Shown here: positions 1 through 8,942 of the stretch, piece after piece
Layout: each line of letters begins with the position of its first letter
Position numbering within the stretch: the stretch's first letter is position 1
NCBI GenBank assembly: GCA_017634555.1
Contig: JAGBNF010000027.1
Span: 24,758-88,757 of the forward strand
DNA from: Eubacterium sp.
GTDB lineage: Bacteria; Bacillota; Clostridia; Lachnospirales; Lachnospiraceae
Direction of reading: 5' to 3'
Length of the DNA stretch: 64,000 nt
Notes under the pieces: model-generated
What the model was told of the DNA's origin: nothing
What the model saw: only the letters and a program-made list of their open reading frames with translations
The model's database searches: none
Made by a program: the position numbers and the translations under genes

Positions 1-173
1 CCCGACTTTTCTATATTTTCTATGATGCCTCTTCCAAACAGGTCGATGAGGCCGTTTCCAAAGTAAATTACCGCATTATCGAACCCATTATCCTTAAGAT
101 ACATCCCGAGATTATCCATTGCTCCCTTACCGACTTTCAGTATCGTAGGTATAGCTATATGACTTCCTGACAT
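1..173 (-). CDS. sn-glycerol-1-phosphate dehydrogenase / iron-ADH-like protein, N-terminal part
   Basis: Only the first 57 codons are in the window; the gene runs off the left edge. The protein begins MSGSHIAIPTILKVGKGA and continues with a Rossmann-like stretch around NAVIYFGNGLIDLFG. This is typical of the N-terminus of the dehydroquinate-synthase-like fold that includes bacterial glycerol-1-phosphate dehydrogenases and iron-containing alcohol dehydrogenases. The start is fixed by a perfect AGGAGG at 181-186, seven bases upstream. The metal and substrate residues lie beyond the edge, so the exact substrate cannot be told. Confidence 0.7.
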   Translation of the reverse strand, partial: MSGSHIAIPTILKVGKGAMDNLGMYLKDNGFDNAVIYFGNGLIDLFGRGIIENIEKS

Positions 174-279
174 CACTAATCCTCCTACTGTAAAAATACC
201 CTTTAATTATACTCTCCATAAGAAGTGTTAACAACAAAAAAGGGAAAGGTATTTTGCAGCGGATGTACGTCTTTACAGA

Positions 280-366
280 AATAGTAAAGAGTAGTAAAAT
301 GTTTTAAAAGTAGTAAAGAACAGTAAAGCATTTTAAAAGTAGTAAAGAACAGTAAAACATTTTGAA
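280..366. repeat. three 29-bp tandem repeats before an ATPase gene
   Basis: Units at 280-308, 309-337 and 338-366 share the pattern AGTAGTAAAGAACAGTAAA followed by a CATTTTAAA-like end. Units two and three differ at two positions and unit one is more diverged. The array stops immediately before the ribosome binding site of the downstream ATPase gene. The inner AGTAAA half-motifs recur about every 13-16 bases, as in iteron-type or cooperative operator sites. No replication protein is present, so an operator for the ATPase gene is the simpler reading. Confidence 0.8.
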
Positions 367-377
367 TGGAGGACGCC

Positions 378-1433
378 ATGAAATCAAATAAAAATCCTTA
401 TACATTGATGTTTGGAAAATTACCGAAACAAGCTATTCCAAGACTTGGCGATAAAATGAAGATAGTCCAGCAGTTTACTGATACAGAATATTCCGAGCAG
501 CTATATATCATCACCGGTGTAAGAGGCTCCGGAAAAACTGTATTTATGACAGATGTTTCGAAAGAGATTAGCCAAGAGAAAAACTGGATAGTTATAGAGT
601 TAAATCCGGAAGCAAATCTTATGGAAGATCTGGCTTCAAAACTATCAAGCGAGAATGAGTTGGCAGAGCTTTTCAGAAAATCAAAAATAAACCTTTCATT
701 CTTCGGATTCGGTCTTGAAATCAACGGCACTGCACCTATTACAAACATCGAAACAGCTATCACAAAAATGCTTGAGACTCTAAAGAAACACAACAAGCGA
801 TTGTTAGTTACAATCGATGAAGTTACGGGCAATAAAAATATGCGAGAGTTCGCCAGTGCATTTCAAATTCTTATCAGAAAAGAGCTTCCAATATTCCTTT
901 TAATGACCGGTTTGTTTGAGAACGTTGAAGAATTACAGAATAAAAAAAATATGACATTTCTTCTCAGAGCGCCAAAAATCATTCTTGCCCCGCTTAATAT
1001 CAGCAGAATGGCTGATAGCTATGAGAAAAGCTTGGGTATTGAAAGAGAACGCGCTCTTGAGATGGCACGAATCACCAAAGGATACTCCTTTGCATTCCAA
1101 GTTCTGGGATATTTTTGCTGGGAAGACGATGCCGATAACAATTCTGCATTAAAAATGTTCAAGCAATATCTTGAAGAGAATTCATATGAGAAAATCTGGT
1201 CTGAATTATCACCTAAGGATAAGGAAATCGCGATCGGAATTGCCAGATCATCATCAAAAAAAGTTTCAGATATACGAGAGAATCTCGGAATCACTAATAA
1301 CCAGTTCAACCCATATAAAAACAGACTTATAAAGAAAGGTCTTATTGGCGACGATTTCGGCATAGCTGAGTTTACACTTCCATTGTTTCAGGATTTTATT
1401 CTTGAGAAAGTCGGATATCAAATCCGGATATAG
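378..1433 (+). CDS. P-loop ATPase (archaeal-ATPase/AAA-like) with C-terminal helical DNA-binding-like end
   Basis: A 351-residue P-loop NTPase of unknown cellular role. The Walker A motif GVRGSGKT lies near residue 45 and a Walker B-like LLVTIDEV near residue 145. The last 80 residues (SPKDKEIAIGIARSS, then SDIRENLGITNNQF) look like a winged helix, as in MarR-like ends of archaeal-type ATPases. I use the ATG at 378 because GGAGG at 368-372 sits inside any longer reading. Its 3' end overlaps the convergent small gene at 1396-1548 by 38 bases. Three tandem repeats directly upstream suggest autoregulation. It stands alone rather than in an operon. Confidence 0.7.
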   Translation: MKSNKNPYTLMFGKLPKQAIPRLGDKMKIVQQFTDTEYSEQLYIITGVRGSGKTVFMTDVSKEISQEKNWIVIELNPEANLMEDLASKLSSENELAELFRKSKINLSFFGFGLEINGTAPITNIETAITKMLETLKKHNKRLLVTIDEVTGNKNMREFASAFQILIRKELPIFLLMTGLFENVEELQNKKNMTFLLRAPKIILAPLNISRMADSYEKSLGIERERALEMARITKGYSFAFQVLGYFCWEDDADNNSALKMFKQYLEENSYEKIWSELSPKDKEIAIGIARSSSKKVSDIRENLGITNNQFNPYKNRLIKKGLIGDDFGIAEFTLPLFQDFILEKVGYQIRI

Positions 1434-1548
1434 GAAGCCCTTTGATTTTCCTTATTTCATTGTCTATCCTGATAGATTCCTTAAAGAGCTCTGTCAACTC
1501 ATCGTCAGACACACCACAGGTATAATCCAGTTCATTTTTCTCTGACAT
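1396..1548 (-). CDS. small uncharacterised acidic protein (50 aa)
   Basis: The protein starts MSEKNELDYTCGVSDDEL and ends KGLPISGFDIRLSQE, and is mostly helical and acidic. The start was chosen because AGGAG lies at the right distance upstream, whereas the longer start at 1578 has no site. It is convergent with the ATPase gene and overlaps its last 38 bases, so the two transcripts are antisense at their 3' ends. I do not recognise a family; the size and charge would fit an antitoxin-like or accessory protein, but nothing shows it. Confidence 0.5.
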   Translation of the reverse strand: MSEKNELDYTCGVSDDELTELFKESIRIDNEIRKIKGLPISGFDIRLSQE

Positions 1549-1631
1549 ATTAACGCTCCTTTCAACATAACCTAACACACTCTATTATCTCAATTATATA
1601 GCATATATGATATCATTTCACATACCTACAT

Positions 1632-2048
1632 TTAACGAAGATTCTCCAGCATTTTGTTGGCTTTTCTGATCTGTCTGAAGAAACTGATGTAATATACTGC
1701 TGCACCGGCAAAGAAAGGAACCGTGACCGACACAAACATGTCGCGGTAGGCTGTCGGTGCCAGCTCCACGAACTGTCCACCTATCTTTACAAACAGGAAA
1801 GTAATGCCCATCGTAAAGAAGTATTGTCCGAAGAATACCGGTACGAAAGGATATTTCTGCAGATAAAAATGTATCGCGAGTATTGCTGTTATGATCACCG
1901 AAAACAGCAGGTTAAGAAAAATGTTCATCGTATAGTTCGGATCCTTGAATCCGACGATCCATTCATATATCAGTTTATAGCATACGAGCAGCGTAAAGCT
2001 GATGCATACGATCTGAAAAAAATTCTTTCTGTTTATCAGCTTCATCAC
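1632..2048 (-). CDS. DUF3021 family membrane protein, partner of LytTR regulator
   Basis: This protein of 137-138 residues has four predicted transmembrane helices (roughly residues 10-27, 42-62, 69-90 and 105-125) and a short basic cytoplasmic tail, FFRQIRKANKMLENLR. DUF3021 proteins are commonly encoded directly after LytTR transcription factors and are thought to act as membrane partners or inhibitors. The gene overlaps the end of the LytTR gene (GTGATG across 2043-2048); either the GTG at 2048 or the ATG at 2045 could be used, with GGAGG just upstream. A paralogous pair lies at 43658-44541. Confidence 0.85.
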   Translation of the reverse strand: MMKLINRKNFFQIVCISFTLLVCYKLIYEWIVGFKDPNYTMNIFLNLLFSVIITAILAIHFYLQKYPFVPVFFGQYFFTMGITFLFVKIGGQFVELAPTAYRDMFVSVTVPFFAGAAVYYISFFRQIRKANKMLENLR

Positions 2049-2500
2049 TTTTTCCTCCTTTGAAGTTTATTGAGTTTGTCATAAAAATCATTTCTGTAGC
2101 TTCGGTTCATTATGAGCTGCTCTCCATTTTTCAGGTAGATGATCACTCTCATATTTAAATCGCCCTGAAGCTTCTGTATCTTATAAATGTTTACGACTGA
2201 AGATTTACTGATCCTGACAAATCCGATATTTTCAAACTCTTCTATGAAGTCTCTGAGTGCTTCCTTTATCTCAACGCAGGAATCCTTTGTGTATGCGAAG
2301 GTCTTCCTGTCCACAGTTTCAATATAGAAAATATCGGTAAGTGCGATGGTTACCTTTCCCTGCTCTGTGGATCCCTCTATATATCTCAGAGTATCTCTGA
2401 GTCTGTCCAGCACTGCATTTGTTTCCTCATCTATCTTGTCGTAGTGAAGTTCCAGATAATTTTCTTCTATATTCTCTTCTCTTGTTTTAATAAGCTTCAT
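2045..2500 (-). CDS. LytTR-domain transcriptional regulator
   Basis: A 151-residue stand-alone LytTR DNA-binding protein. The domain covers about residues 50-148, with the family signatures IFYIETVDRKTFAYT, GFVRISKSSVVNIYKI and a final NRSYRNDF. There is no receiver domain, so activity is probably controlled by the co-encoded DUF3021 membrane protein. It sits second in an operon-like arrangement after a CAAX-like membrane protein, but 98 bases separate it from that gene, and that gap carries a conserved element and a possible promoter. The likely target is the direct repeat at 3402-3431 in front of the first gene. Confidence 0.9.
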   Translation of the reverse strand: MKLIKTREENIEENYLELHYDKIDEETNAVLDRLRDTLRYIEGSTEQGKVTIALTDIFYIETVDRKTFAYTKDSCVEIKEALRDFIEEFENIGFVRISKSSVVNIYKIQKLQGDLNMRVIIYLKNGEQLIMNRSYRNDFYDKLNKLQRRKK

Positions 2501-2548
2501 AACATTTCCCAGAATAATAATGACATATAGTCAGTAAGTCAAAATGTT

Positions 2549-2592
2549 TTCTCTCAAGTGAGATCGCATTTTGACTTTTGACACTTTTGTCA
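2549..2592 (-). promoter_or_regulatory. 44-nt element shared with the LexA-like gene leader (copy 1)
   Basis: Read on the minus strand this segment holds AAGTGTCAAAAGTCAAA followed by CGATCTCACTTG and GAGAA. It matches the sequence at 17569-17612 at 39 of 44 positions. Both copies lie between a TATAAT or TATATT box and the start codon of a regulator gene, in the same orientation. In this copy 10-base arms AGTCAAAATG and CATTTTGACT flank the core as an inverted repeat. It could be an operator or a conserved 5' leader. Confidence 0.7.
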
Positions 2593-2597
2593 TTATA

Positions 2598-3308
2598 TTA
2601 CAGGATAAACATTATGCAAAGGAGCAAATATGAAAGCTTCACATTTCTGTTTGTAAGCACGTAAGCTGCTCCGAATACAAATCCACCTGCTGCACCGTAA
2701 AGTCCTGCTCCGAGAGAACCCTTTGATACCCAGTGTGCAAGGCCCCATGTAACACCTACGAGGATTCCGCCGAAAGGAATCTTTGAGTTATTGAACCATT
2801 TCTCAAATGCCATCTGTCCGAAGATGATTATAAGAAGTACAAGGCTTACTTCGAATAAATAATAAATGTACTGAAATGGGAAAAGAAGAGGTCCGCGGCT
2901 CTTAAACTCAGCTGCAACCTTGCTTCCGTTCCAGTCGATCCAAGTGGATACAAGGCAGATAACAACGCCGATTGCGATACATATCCACTGCCATACCTTG
3001 ATGTCCTTTGTGATAAACTTCTTGCTCTTTATATCTTCAAAAAGATCTACACCCATGCTCTTCTTGCAGTCCTTCATTACGAGAAATGCACCGATGCCCC
3101 ATACTGTACAGGTGATGATCCAGTGTAATATCGACTGCCATGCTGTAAACTTGTTCATTTCAACGCCATATAATTTCGGCTCTATCACATTTCCGATCAG
3201 AAGTTCCAGTCCCACAACTCCGAATGCCTCGAGAGCATATAACAGGAAACTGAGTCCTTCCTTGAATCTGTTTGACTTTGTTGTTTTTGCTTCCATTACC
3301 ATATCCAT
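2598..3308 (-). CDS. CAAX-protease-like (CPBP) integral membrane protein, degenerate
   Basis: A 236-residue membrane protein with about six to seven transmembrane helices and a conserved late segment, GVTWGLAHWVSKGSL, resembling the His-containing helix of CPBP/CAAX proteases. The EExxR signature expected for an active protease is not seen; the nearest is AFEKWFN. It may therefore be a non-catalytic family member. It is the first gene of the CAAX-like/LytTR/DUF3021 cluster and has AAGGAG eight bases before the ATG. A LytTR-type direct repeat lies about 95 bases upstream. The paralogue at 44557-45270 has the same position in its operon. Confidence 0.65.
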   Translation of the reverse strand: MDMVMEAKTTKSNRFKEGLSFLLYALEAFGVVGLELLIGNVIEPKLYGVEMNKFTAWQSILHWIITCTVWGIGAFLVMKDCKKSMGVDLFEDIKSKKFITKDIKVWQWICIAIGVVICLVSTWIDWNGSKVAAEFKSRGPLLFPFQYIYYLFEVSLVLLIIIFGQMAFEKWFNNSKIPFGGILVGVTWGLAHWVSKGSLGAGLYGAAGGFVFGAAYVLTNRNVKLSYLLLCIMFIL

Positions 3309-3401
3309 TGTTTAAGCTCCTTTAAGTAATAATACTATGTGTGTTTCGCTTGATGGACATACCTTACACCAAGAAAATCCGCCATTCAACAATTCCTGTA
3401 G

Positions 3402-3431
3402 TAAGTTGCAACACAGCATGTCTAAGTTACA
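3402..3431 (-). promoter_or_regulatory. LytTR-type direct-repeat operator (copy 1)
   Basis: On the minus strand TGTAACTTA and TGCAACTTA are direct repeats whose starts are exactly 21 bases apart (two helical turns), as in known LytTR operators. The site lies about 95 bases upstream of the CAAX-like gene. The same repeat with the same 21-base period occurs at 45342-45372 before the paralogous operon. Confidence 0.75.
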
Positions 3432-3475
3432 ATCGCCATAGATTCCCGGTATCAATAGCCATAAAAAATGGCATT

Positions 3476-3507
3476 AAAAAAGGGAATTCTCTTTCGAGAA
3501 CTCCCTT
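3476..3507 (-). terminator. Rho-independent terminator after tRNA-Arg
   Basis: On the minus strand GGGAGTTCTC, a GAAA loop and GAGAATTCCC form a strong hairpin followed by a run of T. It lies a few bases beyond the 3' end of the tRNA gene. Confidence 0.9.
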
Positions 3508-3512
3508 AGTTT

Positions 3513-3586
3513 TGCGTGCTAGAGGATTCGAACCCCCGACCTTCTGGTCCGTAGCCAGACGCTCTATCCAGCTGAGCTAAGCACGC
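3513..3586 (-). tRNA. tRNA-Arg (anticodon ACG)
   Basis: A complete cloverleaf can be drawn: acceptor stem GCGTGCT/AGCACGC, D-stem GCTC/GAGC, anticodon stem TCTGG/CCAGA with loop CTACGGA, T-loop TTCGAAT, and A as discriminator. The anticodon is ACG, read after A34 to inosine editing as the CGN arginine tRNA. CCA is not encoded. A terminator follows directly, so it is probably a single-gene transcript. Confidence 0.95.
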
Positions 3587-3622
3587 ATATTTTTTTATGT
3601 GGTTTGTTCCACAGCTTGAACA

Positions 3623-4333
3623 TTATAATTCACTTACTATCATAATGTCAAGAGCTAACTTTTCATCTTTGCAAACTGATATGCTGAAATCCTTGTTTCG
3701 AGCCTCCGGAATTGATATGAAATATCCCGTCGGAAGATATTCTGCAGGCTCGGAATTCCTTACTGCATCGGCCTTCCCGCTGTTTTCGACCTTGTTCATC
3801 CTCAGCACTTCACGACTTTCCGGATCTGTAAAAAAACTCTTCATCGGAATTGAAATTCCTTCGCCGGTACATTTCAAATATGCTTCTTTTTCGGTCCATA
3901 TCTGTCTGAATTCCGTGTCAGGGTCCTCTGATGAGAAGACTCTCTCCTTATCCGGCTCGGAAAACATTCGCTTCGTAACTCTGAATTCGGTGTCGTGTTT
4001 TTCCTCGATATCGATGCCCACAGGACTGTCAGCCACCACCACCGCCGCATAATTTGCGGAATGGGAAATGCTTATGTGTATTGCATTATCCGTTACATAT
4101 ATCTCGGGCTTACCGCTCTCGCTTTCCCTTATCTCGTACTGATCTGCATCGTACCCGGTCTCCGCCTTTACGGCATAGCCGAGCAGCAGGCCCGCCGCGA
4201 TCGACACCGCACGTACAGACGGATTGTTATATTTCTCCGCCTTAGCCCTGCGGCTCTCAGGCAAACGCAGCATCAGGCTTTCTTCGTTTTCTATTATCTT
4301 TTCTTTATCAAACTTATACAGATAAATATTCAT
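3623..4333 (-). CDS. Sfp-type 4'-phosphopantetheinyl transferase
   Basis: Transfers the phosphopantetheine arm of CoA to a conserved serine of carrier proteins. The 236-residue length fits the Sfp/EntD branch rather than the shorter AcpS. Visible motifs are HISISHSANYAAV near residue 90, the Mg-binding VGIDIEE near 104, and WTEKEAYLKCTGEG near 145. No carrier protein, NRPS or PKS gene is nearby, so its substrate is not shown. It is the last gene of a minus-strand run after fruK and the DeoR regulator, 31 bases behind the latter. Confidence 0.9.
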   Translation of the reverse strand: MNIYLYKFDKEKIIENEESLMLRLPESRRAKAEKYNNPSVRAVSIAAGLLLGYAVKAETGYDADQYEIRESESGKPEIYVTDNAIHISISHSANYAAVVVADSPVGIDIEEKHDTEFRVTKRMFSEPDKERVFSSEDPDTEFRQIWTEKEAYLKCTGEGISIPMKSFFTDPESREVLRMNKVENSGKADAVRNSEPAEYLPTGYFISIPEARNKDFSISVCKDEKLALDIMIVSEL

Positions 4334-4364
4334 CAGACAACCTTTATATCAGACACTCTTTATG

Positions 4365-5123
4365 TCACACAACCTTAATTTCCATCTTGGTTCTGTAGCT
4401 TTCCTCAGGATATTTGTCGGTTATTGTAACCGTGCCCGAGAAATCGGAGAAGGCAACTGCACTTGTCTCGCCAAATTTATCATGGTCGGCAAGTATGTAT
4501 CTTTCTCCGGCTTTTGTATTCTGGATTGCAACTCTTTTGATCAGTGCTTCTCTCACATCCGGTGTCGTGAAGCCCTGCTTCAGGTCGATTCCGTTTGTTC
4601 CGAAAAAGCCCTTTGAAAAATGGTATTTCTGTATGTGCAGTATGGCATCGGCTCCGACTATCGCTTCGGTATTCTCCTTCAGCTCTCCGCCGATCAGCAG
4701 CACCTTCATTCCTTTTCTGACAAGGTCTCTCGCATGCGCGAAAGCATTTGTCACATAGGTTGCTCTCTTCTCGTTTATAAATCCTATCATGTATTCCGTA
4801 GTTGTTCCGGAATCTATATAAATGTAGTCGCCCGGCTGGATAAGTGATGCAGCGTACTTTGCAATTTCAAGCTTCGCATCTCTGTTGATGGATTCTCTCA
4901 TGATAACCGAAAGCTCGGTCTGAGTAACCGGATCCTCAAGTGCGACCGCGCCGCCGAAAACCTTCACAAGTCTTCCCTCCTTGCTGAGCGCCGTTATATC
5001 TCTTCTGGCTGTGGCTTCCGATACACCGAATGCATCCACCAGCTCCTTAACGGTAACACTCTTCTTCTCATTTACCAGATTTAAAATCTCTGTCTTACGT
5101 TCCTCTGTAAGCATCTGTCTCAA
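4365..5123 (-). CDS. DeoR-family repressor (FruR-like)
   Basis: A 252-residue sugar-phosphate-responsive repressor. The N-terminal winged helix is clear (SVTVKELVDAFGVSEATARRDI, residues about 20-42), followed by the DeoR C-terminal sensor domain with DSGTTTEYM near 100 and a GGELKENT loop. It follows the 1-phosphofructokinase gene by 21 bases, so it most likely senses fructose 1-phosphate and controls fructose use, although no fructose PTS gene is in the window. The start is taken as TTG at 5123 with GGGG seven bases upstream; the ATG at 5114 is the alternative. Confidence 0.9.
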   Translation of the reverse strand: MRQMLTEERKTEILNLVNEKKSVTVKELVDAFGVSEATARRDITALSKEGRLVKVFGGAVALEDPVTQTELSVIMRESINRDAKLEIAKYAASLIQPGDYIYIDSGTTTEYMIGFINEKRATYVTNAFAHARDLVRKGMKVLLIGGELKENTEAIVGADAILHIQKYHFSKGFFGTNGIDLKQGFTTPDVREALIKRVAIQNTKAGERYILADHDKFGETSAVAFSDFSGTVTITDKYPEESYRTKMEIKVV

Positions 5124-5144
5124 AGTAACACCCCTTTCAAAATC

Positions 5145-6050
5145 TCACTCCACTCTCGCAAGCAGCTGATAGATTTCTTCCTTCGTTGCAAGGTATTCGG
5201 AATAAGCACTCGCCGAACCGGCTGAAATCCCCATCTTGAATGCATGCTGCAGGTCACCATTCTCCAGATATCCGGCCAGGAAGCCTGCAACCATCGAGTC
5301 ACCTGCGCCAACCCCATTGACCAGGTGCCCCTCCGGCACATCCATTGTAAATACGTCTCCCGTAGAGGAGGCGAAAACCGCACCGTCGCCGGCCATGGAT
5401 ACGATAACATTTTCCGCTCCAAGTTCTACCAGCTTCTTTGCATACGGTATTATCCTCTCTTTTGTCGTAAGCGGCACATCGAAAATCTCGCTCAGCTCAT
5501 GCCTGTTCGGTTTAATTAGAAACGGTTTGAATCGCAGCACATTTGTAAGCCTCTCTCTCGTAGAATCCACGATGATCTTGACACCCCGTCCGTCAAGTCT
5601 CTCCATGATATCGCTGTAGATCGAGTCGGGCATGGTGGTCGGAATGCTTCCCGCCAGCACTATAACGTCGCCGCTCTTGATCGAATCCAGTTTATCGTAA
5701 AGCTTATCTATATCAGCCTTGGAAATGTCCGGCCCCATACCGTTTATTTCCGTACCTTCAACAGACTTAAGCTTCAGGTTTATCCTCGAACACCCTTCGG
5801 AAATGCGAATCTCCTCAGCATTTATCCCGAGCTCGCTGATATGTCTTGTTATCTCATCTCCCACGAAACCGGCAGAATAGTAGATTGCCGTATTCTCAAC
5901 CCCGAGATTTGAAAGAACTATTGATACATTTATACCCTTGCCTCCCGGCAGCAGCTGCTCCGAGGTGGTCCTGTTGGTCTTCCCGAACCTGAAATCATCA
6001 ACAGTGACTATATAGTCAAGGGATGGATTGAAAGTAACCGTGTATACCAT
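5145..6050 (-). CDS. fruK: 1-phosphofructokinase (PfkB family)
   Basis: Phosphorylates fructose 1-phosphate to fructose 1,6-bisphosphate. The 301-residue protein has the PfkB signatures LLPGGKGINVS near residues 33-43 and NGVGAGDSMVAGFLAG near 248-263, the latter carrying the catalytic Asp. The start MVYTVTFNPSLDYIV is characteristic of FruK/LacC enzymes, and tagatose-6-phosphate kinase is the main alternative. It is followed at 21 bases by a DeoR-family regulator, the usual fruR/fruK pairing, and preceded by uvrA with a 38-base gap. Confidence 0.9.
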   Translation of the reverse strand: MVYTVTFNPSLDYIVTVDDFRFGKTNRTTSEQLLPGGKGINVSIVLSNLGVENTAIYYSAGFVGDEITRHISELGINAEEIRISEGCSRINLKLKSVEGTEINGMGPDISKADIDKLYDKLDSIKSGDVIVLAGSIPTTMPDSIYSDIMERLDGRGVKIIVDSTRERLTNVLRFKPFLIKPNRHELSEIFDVPLTTKERIIPYAKKLVELGAENVIVSMAGDGAVFASSTGDVFTMDVPEGHLVNGVGAGDSMVAGFLAGYLENGDLQHAFKMGISAGSASAYSEYLATKEEIYQLLARVE

Positions 6051-6088
6051 CTCATCTCACTCCCGCATTTGTATAGATAAACTCCAAA

Positions 6089-8923
6089 CTACCCTTTCAG
6101 GTATTTCTTCAGGTATTTGCCTGTATATGAAGCCTTACATTTCGCAACCTCCTCAGGCGTACCCTGGGTTACGACGGTACCGCCGCCGTTTCCGCCTTCA
6201 GGTCCCATGTCGATAATGTAATCAGCCTGCTTGATGACGTCCATGTTATGTTCGATAACGATGACTGTGTTTCCTCCATCCGCAAATCTCTGCAGGATCT
6301 GGAGCAGTTTCTTTACGTCATCAAAATGCAGTCCCGTTGTCGGCTCGTCCAGGATGTAGATAGTATTTCCCGTGCTCCTCTTGGAAAGCTCGGTGGCAAG
6401 CTTGATACGCTGTGCCTCACCTCCGGAAAGAGTCGTGGAAGGCTGTCCCAGCTTGATGTAGCCAAGTCCCACGTCACGGAGTGTCTCTATCTTTCTCCTT
6501 ATGGACGGAACGCTCTCGAAGAAATCACAGGCCTCTTCGACCGTCATATCGAGTACCTCGAAAATGTTCTTGCCCTTATATCTTACATCCAGTGTTTCAC
6601 GGTTATATCTCTTACCACCGCACACTTCACACGGAACATAAATGTCCGGAAGGAAATGCATTTCAATCTTTATTATACCATCACCCTTGCAGGCTTCGCA
6701 TCGTCCGCCCGCAACATTGAAGGAAAATCTTCCCTTCGTGTAACCCATGGTCTTTGCATCCTTGGTCTCGGCAAAGAGCGTTCTGATCGGATCGAATACT
6801 CCCGTATAGGTTGCCGGATTCGATCTCGGCGTACGGCCTATCGGTGACTGGTCGATATCGATGACCTTATCCAGATCACGATAATTCTCTATATCATCAT
6901 GCTTGCCCGGCTTGATACGTGCACGGTTCAGGTCTCTGAGAAGTCTCTTCTTCAGAATCTCGTTGATGAGCGAGCTCTTGCCCGAACCCGATACGCCGGT
7001 TACAACTGTGAAGACTCCGCGTGGAATCTCAACATCTATATTCTTCAGATTATTCTCTCTTGCGCCCTTGATCTTGATCCAGCCCGTCGGTGTTCTTCTC
7101 TCCTCCGGAACAGGAATGATGAGCTTGTGTGCAAGATACTGACCGGTGATTGAGCGCTCATTTTTCATAAGCTCCTTCGCGGTTCCCTGAGCAACAACCT
7201 CGCCGCCCTGACGTCCCGCTCCCGGTCCGATGTCGATAATCTCATCCGCCGCAAGCATTGTATCCTCGTCATGCTCAACGACGATGAGTGTATTTCCTAG
7301 ACTCTGCAGACGCTTCAGTGAAGCGATCAGCTTGTCGTTATCTCTCTGATGAAGTCCGATGGAAGGCTCATCTAAAATGTAGGTCACACCCACAAGTCCC
7401 GAACCGATCTGGGTTGCAAGTCTTATACGCTGTGCCTCTCCGCCCGAAAGTGATGCTGTGGCACGGCTGAGTGTCAGATAGTTAAGTCCCACATCCACCA
7501 TAAAGCTGAGTCGTGCACGGATTTCCTTCAGGATATCACGGCCGATCATCTGCTGTCTTTCCGTCAGCTCAAGTCCGCTCACGAAATCGCACATTTCATC
7601 TATAGGCATTTCAGTCACATCGAAAATGTTCTTGTCACCGACAGTTACCGCCAGTGATGAAGGCTTAAGCCTCTTGCCTCCGCAGGCCTCACACGGAGTG
7701 AAGGTCATGTAGGATTCATACTCACTCTTCATATCCTCGGAGCCCGAATATTTATAACGTTCCGCAACATTATTGATCAGGCCTTCGAAAGGATGACGGA
7801 ACACATTTCTTCTGGAACGGGTACTCTGATAATGTATTGTTATGCTCTTTCCTCCGGTTCCGTTGATGATAACATCCTTCGCCTTATCCGAAAGGTCTTT
7901 GAACGGTGTGTCCAGGGAGAAGCCGTATTCATCGGCAAGTGCCTGAAGCACCGCATGACCGAAGCTCTTTGAGTCACCGCTGTTCATCCAGCCCATTACC
8001 GCGATGGCACCGTCATTAAGTGAGCGGTTCTTATCCGGGATCATCAGATCCACGTCCAGCTCACGCTTATAGCCGATACCCATACATACAGGGCACGCAC
8101 CGAACGGGTTATTGAAGGAAAAGCTTCTTGGCTCGATCTCATCTATCGAAATGTCGCAGTCCGAACATGAGAAGCTGTCGGAGTAAGTCTTTGTTTCTCC
8201 GTCGATCACCTCAACCTTGACCGTACCCTCCGCCTGATGGAGCGCAGTCTCAAGGGACTCGGCAAGTCGGGATTCGATTCCTTCCTTGATCACAAGTCTG
8301 TCTACAACGATATCTATGTTATGCTTTATGTTCTTATCCAGTGTTATCTCTTCGTCGAGAGTGTACATGGCACCGTCTACGATAACTCTTACGAAGCCGC
8401 TCTTCTTTGCTCTTTCAAGGAGCTTCTCATGACGTCCCTTCTTGCCCTTTACTACAGGTGCAAGAATCTGGAACTTTGTTCTCTCGGGAAGCTCCAGTAC
8501 CGAATCAACTATCTGGTCGATGGTCTGTCTCTCGATCGGCTTACCGCAGTTCGGACAATGTGGGATACCTATCCTCGCATAGAGAAGTCTGAGGTAATCA
8601 TATATTTCCGTTACTGTACCGACTGTGGATCTCGGATTTCTGTTGGTCGACTTCTGATCGATGGAAATGGCCGGCGAAAGGCCCTCTATCTTATCCACGT
8701 CAGGCTTATCTGCCTGTCCGAGGAACATTCTAGCATACGAAGAAAGCGACTCGATGTATCGTCTCTGACCCTCCGCATAAATTGTATCGAAGGCAAGGGA
8801 TGACTTGCCCGATCCCGAAAGTCCCGTAAATACCAGGAACTTGTTGCGTGGAAGCTTAAGATTTACATTTTTCAGGTTATGCTCACGTGCTCCCTGAATT
8901 GTTATATATTTCAACTCTGACAT
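6089..8923 (-). CDS. uvrA: Excinuclease ABC subunit A
   Basis: Damage-recognition ATPase of nucleotide excision repair. The 944-residue length is standard. Two ABC ATPase modules are visible: Walker [16 protein letters not shown] near residue 33 and [15 protein letters not shown] near 640, each with its own signature ([12 protein letters not shown] and [12 protein letters not shown]). Zinc-binding CxxC pairs occur at CSDC/CPVC and at [14 protein letters not shown]. It starts 20 bases after the uvrB stop codon, so uvrBA is a transcriptional unit. All key residues are present. Confidence 0.98.
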   Translation of the reverse strand: MSELKYITIQGAREHNLKNVNLKLPRNKFLVFTGLSGSGKSSLAFDTIYAEGQRRYIESLSSYARMFLGQADKPDVDKIEGLSPAISIDQKSTNRNPRSTVGTVTEIYDYLRLLYARIGIPHCPNCGKPIERQTIDQIVDSVLELPERTKFQILAPVVKGKKGRHEKLLERAKKSGFVRVIVDGAMYTLDEEITLDKNIKHNIDIVVDRLVIKEGIESRLAESLETALHQAEGTVKVEVIDGETKTYSDSFSCSDCDISIDEIEPRSFSFNNPFGACPVCMGIGYKRELDVDLMIPDKNRSLNDGAIAVMGWMNSGDSKSFGHAVLQALADEYGFSLDTPFKDLSDKAKDVIINGTGGKSITIHYQSTRSRRNVFRHPFEGLINNVAERYKYSGSEDMKSEYESYMTFTPCEACGGKRLKPSSLAVTVGDKNIFDVTEMPIDEMCDFVSGLELTERQQMIGRDILKEIRARLSFMVDVGLNYLTLSRATASLSGGEAQRIRLATQIGSGLVGVTYILDEPSIGLHQRDNDKLIASLKRLQSLGNTLIVVEHDEDTMLAADEIIDIGPGAGRQGGEVVAQGTAKELMKNERSITGQYLAHKLIIPVPEERRTPTGWIKIKGARENNLKNIDVEIPRGVFTVVTGVSGSGKSSLINEILKKRLLRDLNRARIKPGKHDDIENYRDLDKVIDIDQSPIGRTPRSNPATYTGVFDPIRTLFAETKDAKTMGYTKGRFSFNVAGGRCEACKGDGIIKIEMHFLPDIYVPCEVCGGKRYNRETLDVRYKGKNIFEVLDMTVEEACDFFESVPSIRRKIETLRDVGLGYIKLGQPSTTLSGGEAQRIKLATELSKRSTGNTIYILDEPTTGLHFDDVKKLLQILQRFADGGNTVIVIEHNMDVIKQADYIIDMGPEGGNGGGTVVTQGTPEEVAKCKASYTGKYLKKYLKG

Positions 8924-8942
8924 TTATACTATTCCTTTGTTC

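Noticed and set aside
280-366. A small CRISPR array
   Set aside because: The 29-bp units are directly adjacent with no spacers, and no cas genes are present.
8237-8803. A 188-codon plus-strand ORF
   Set aside because: It lies entirely inside uvrA on the opposite strand; the uvrA frame is intact and conserved.
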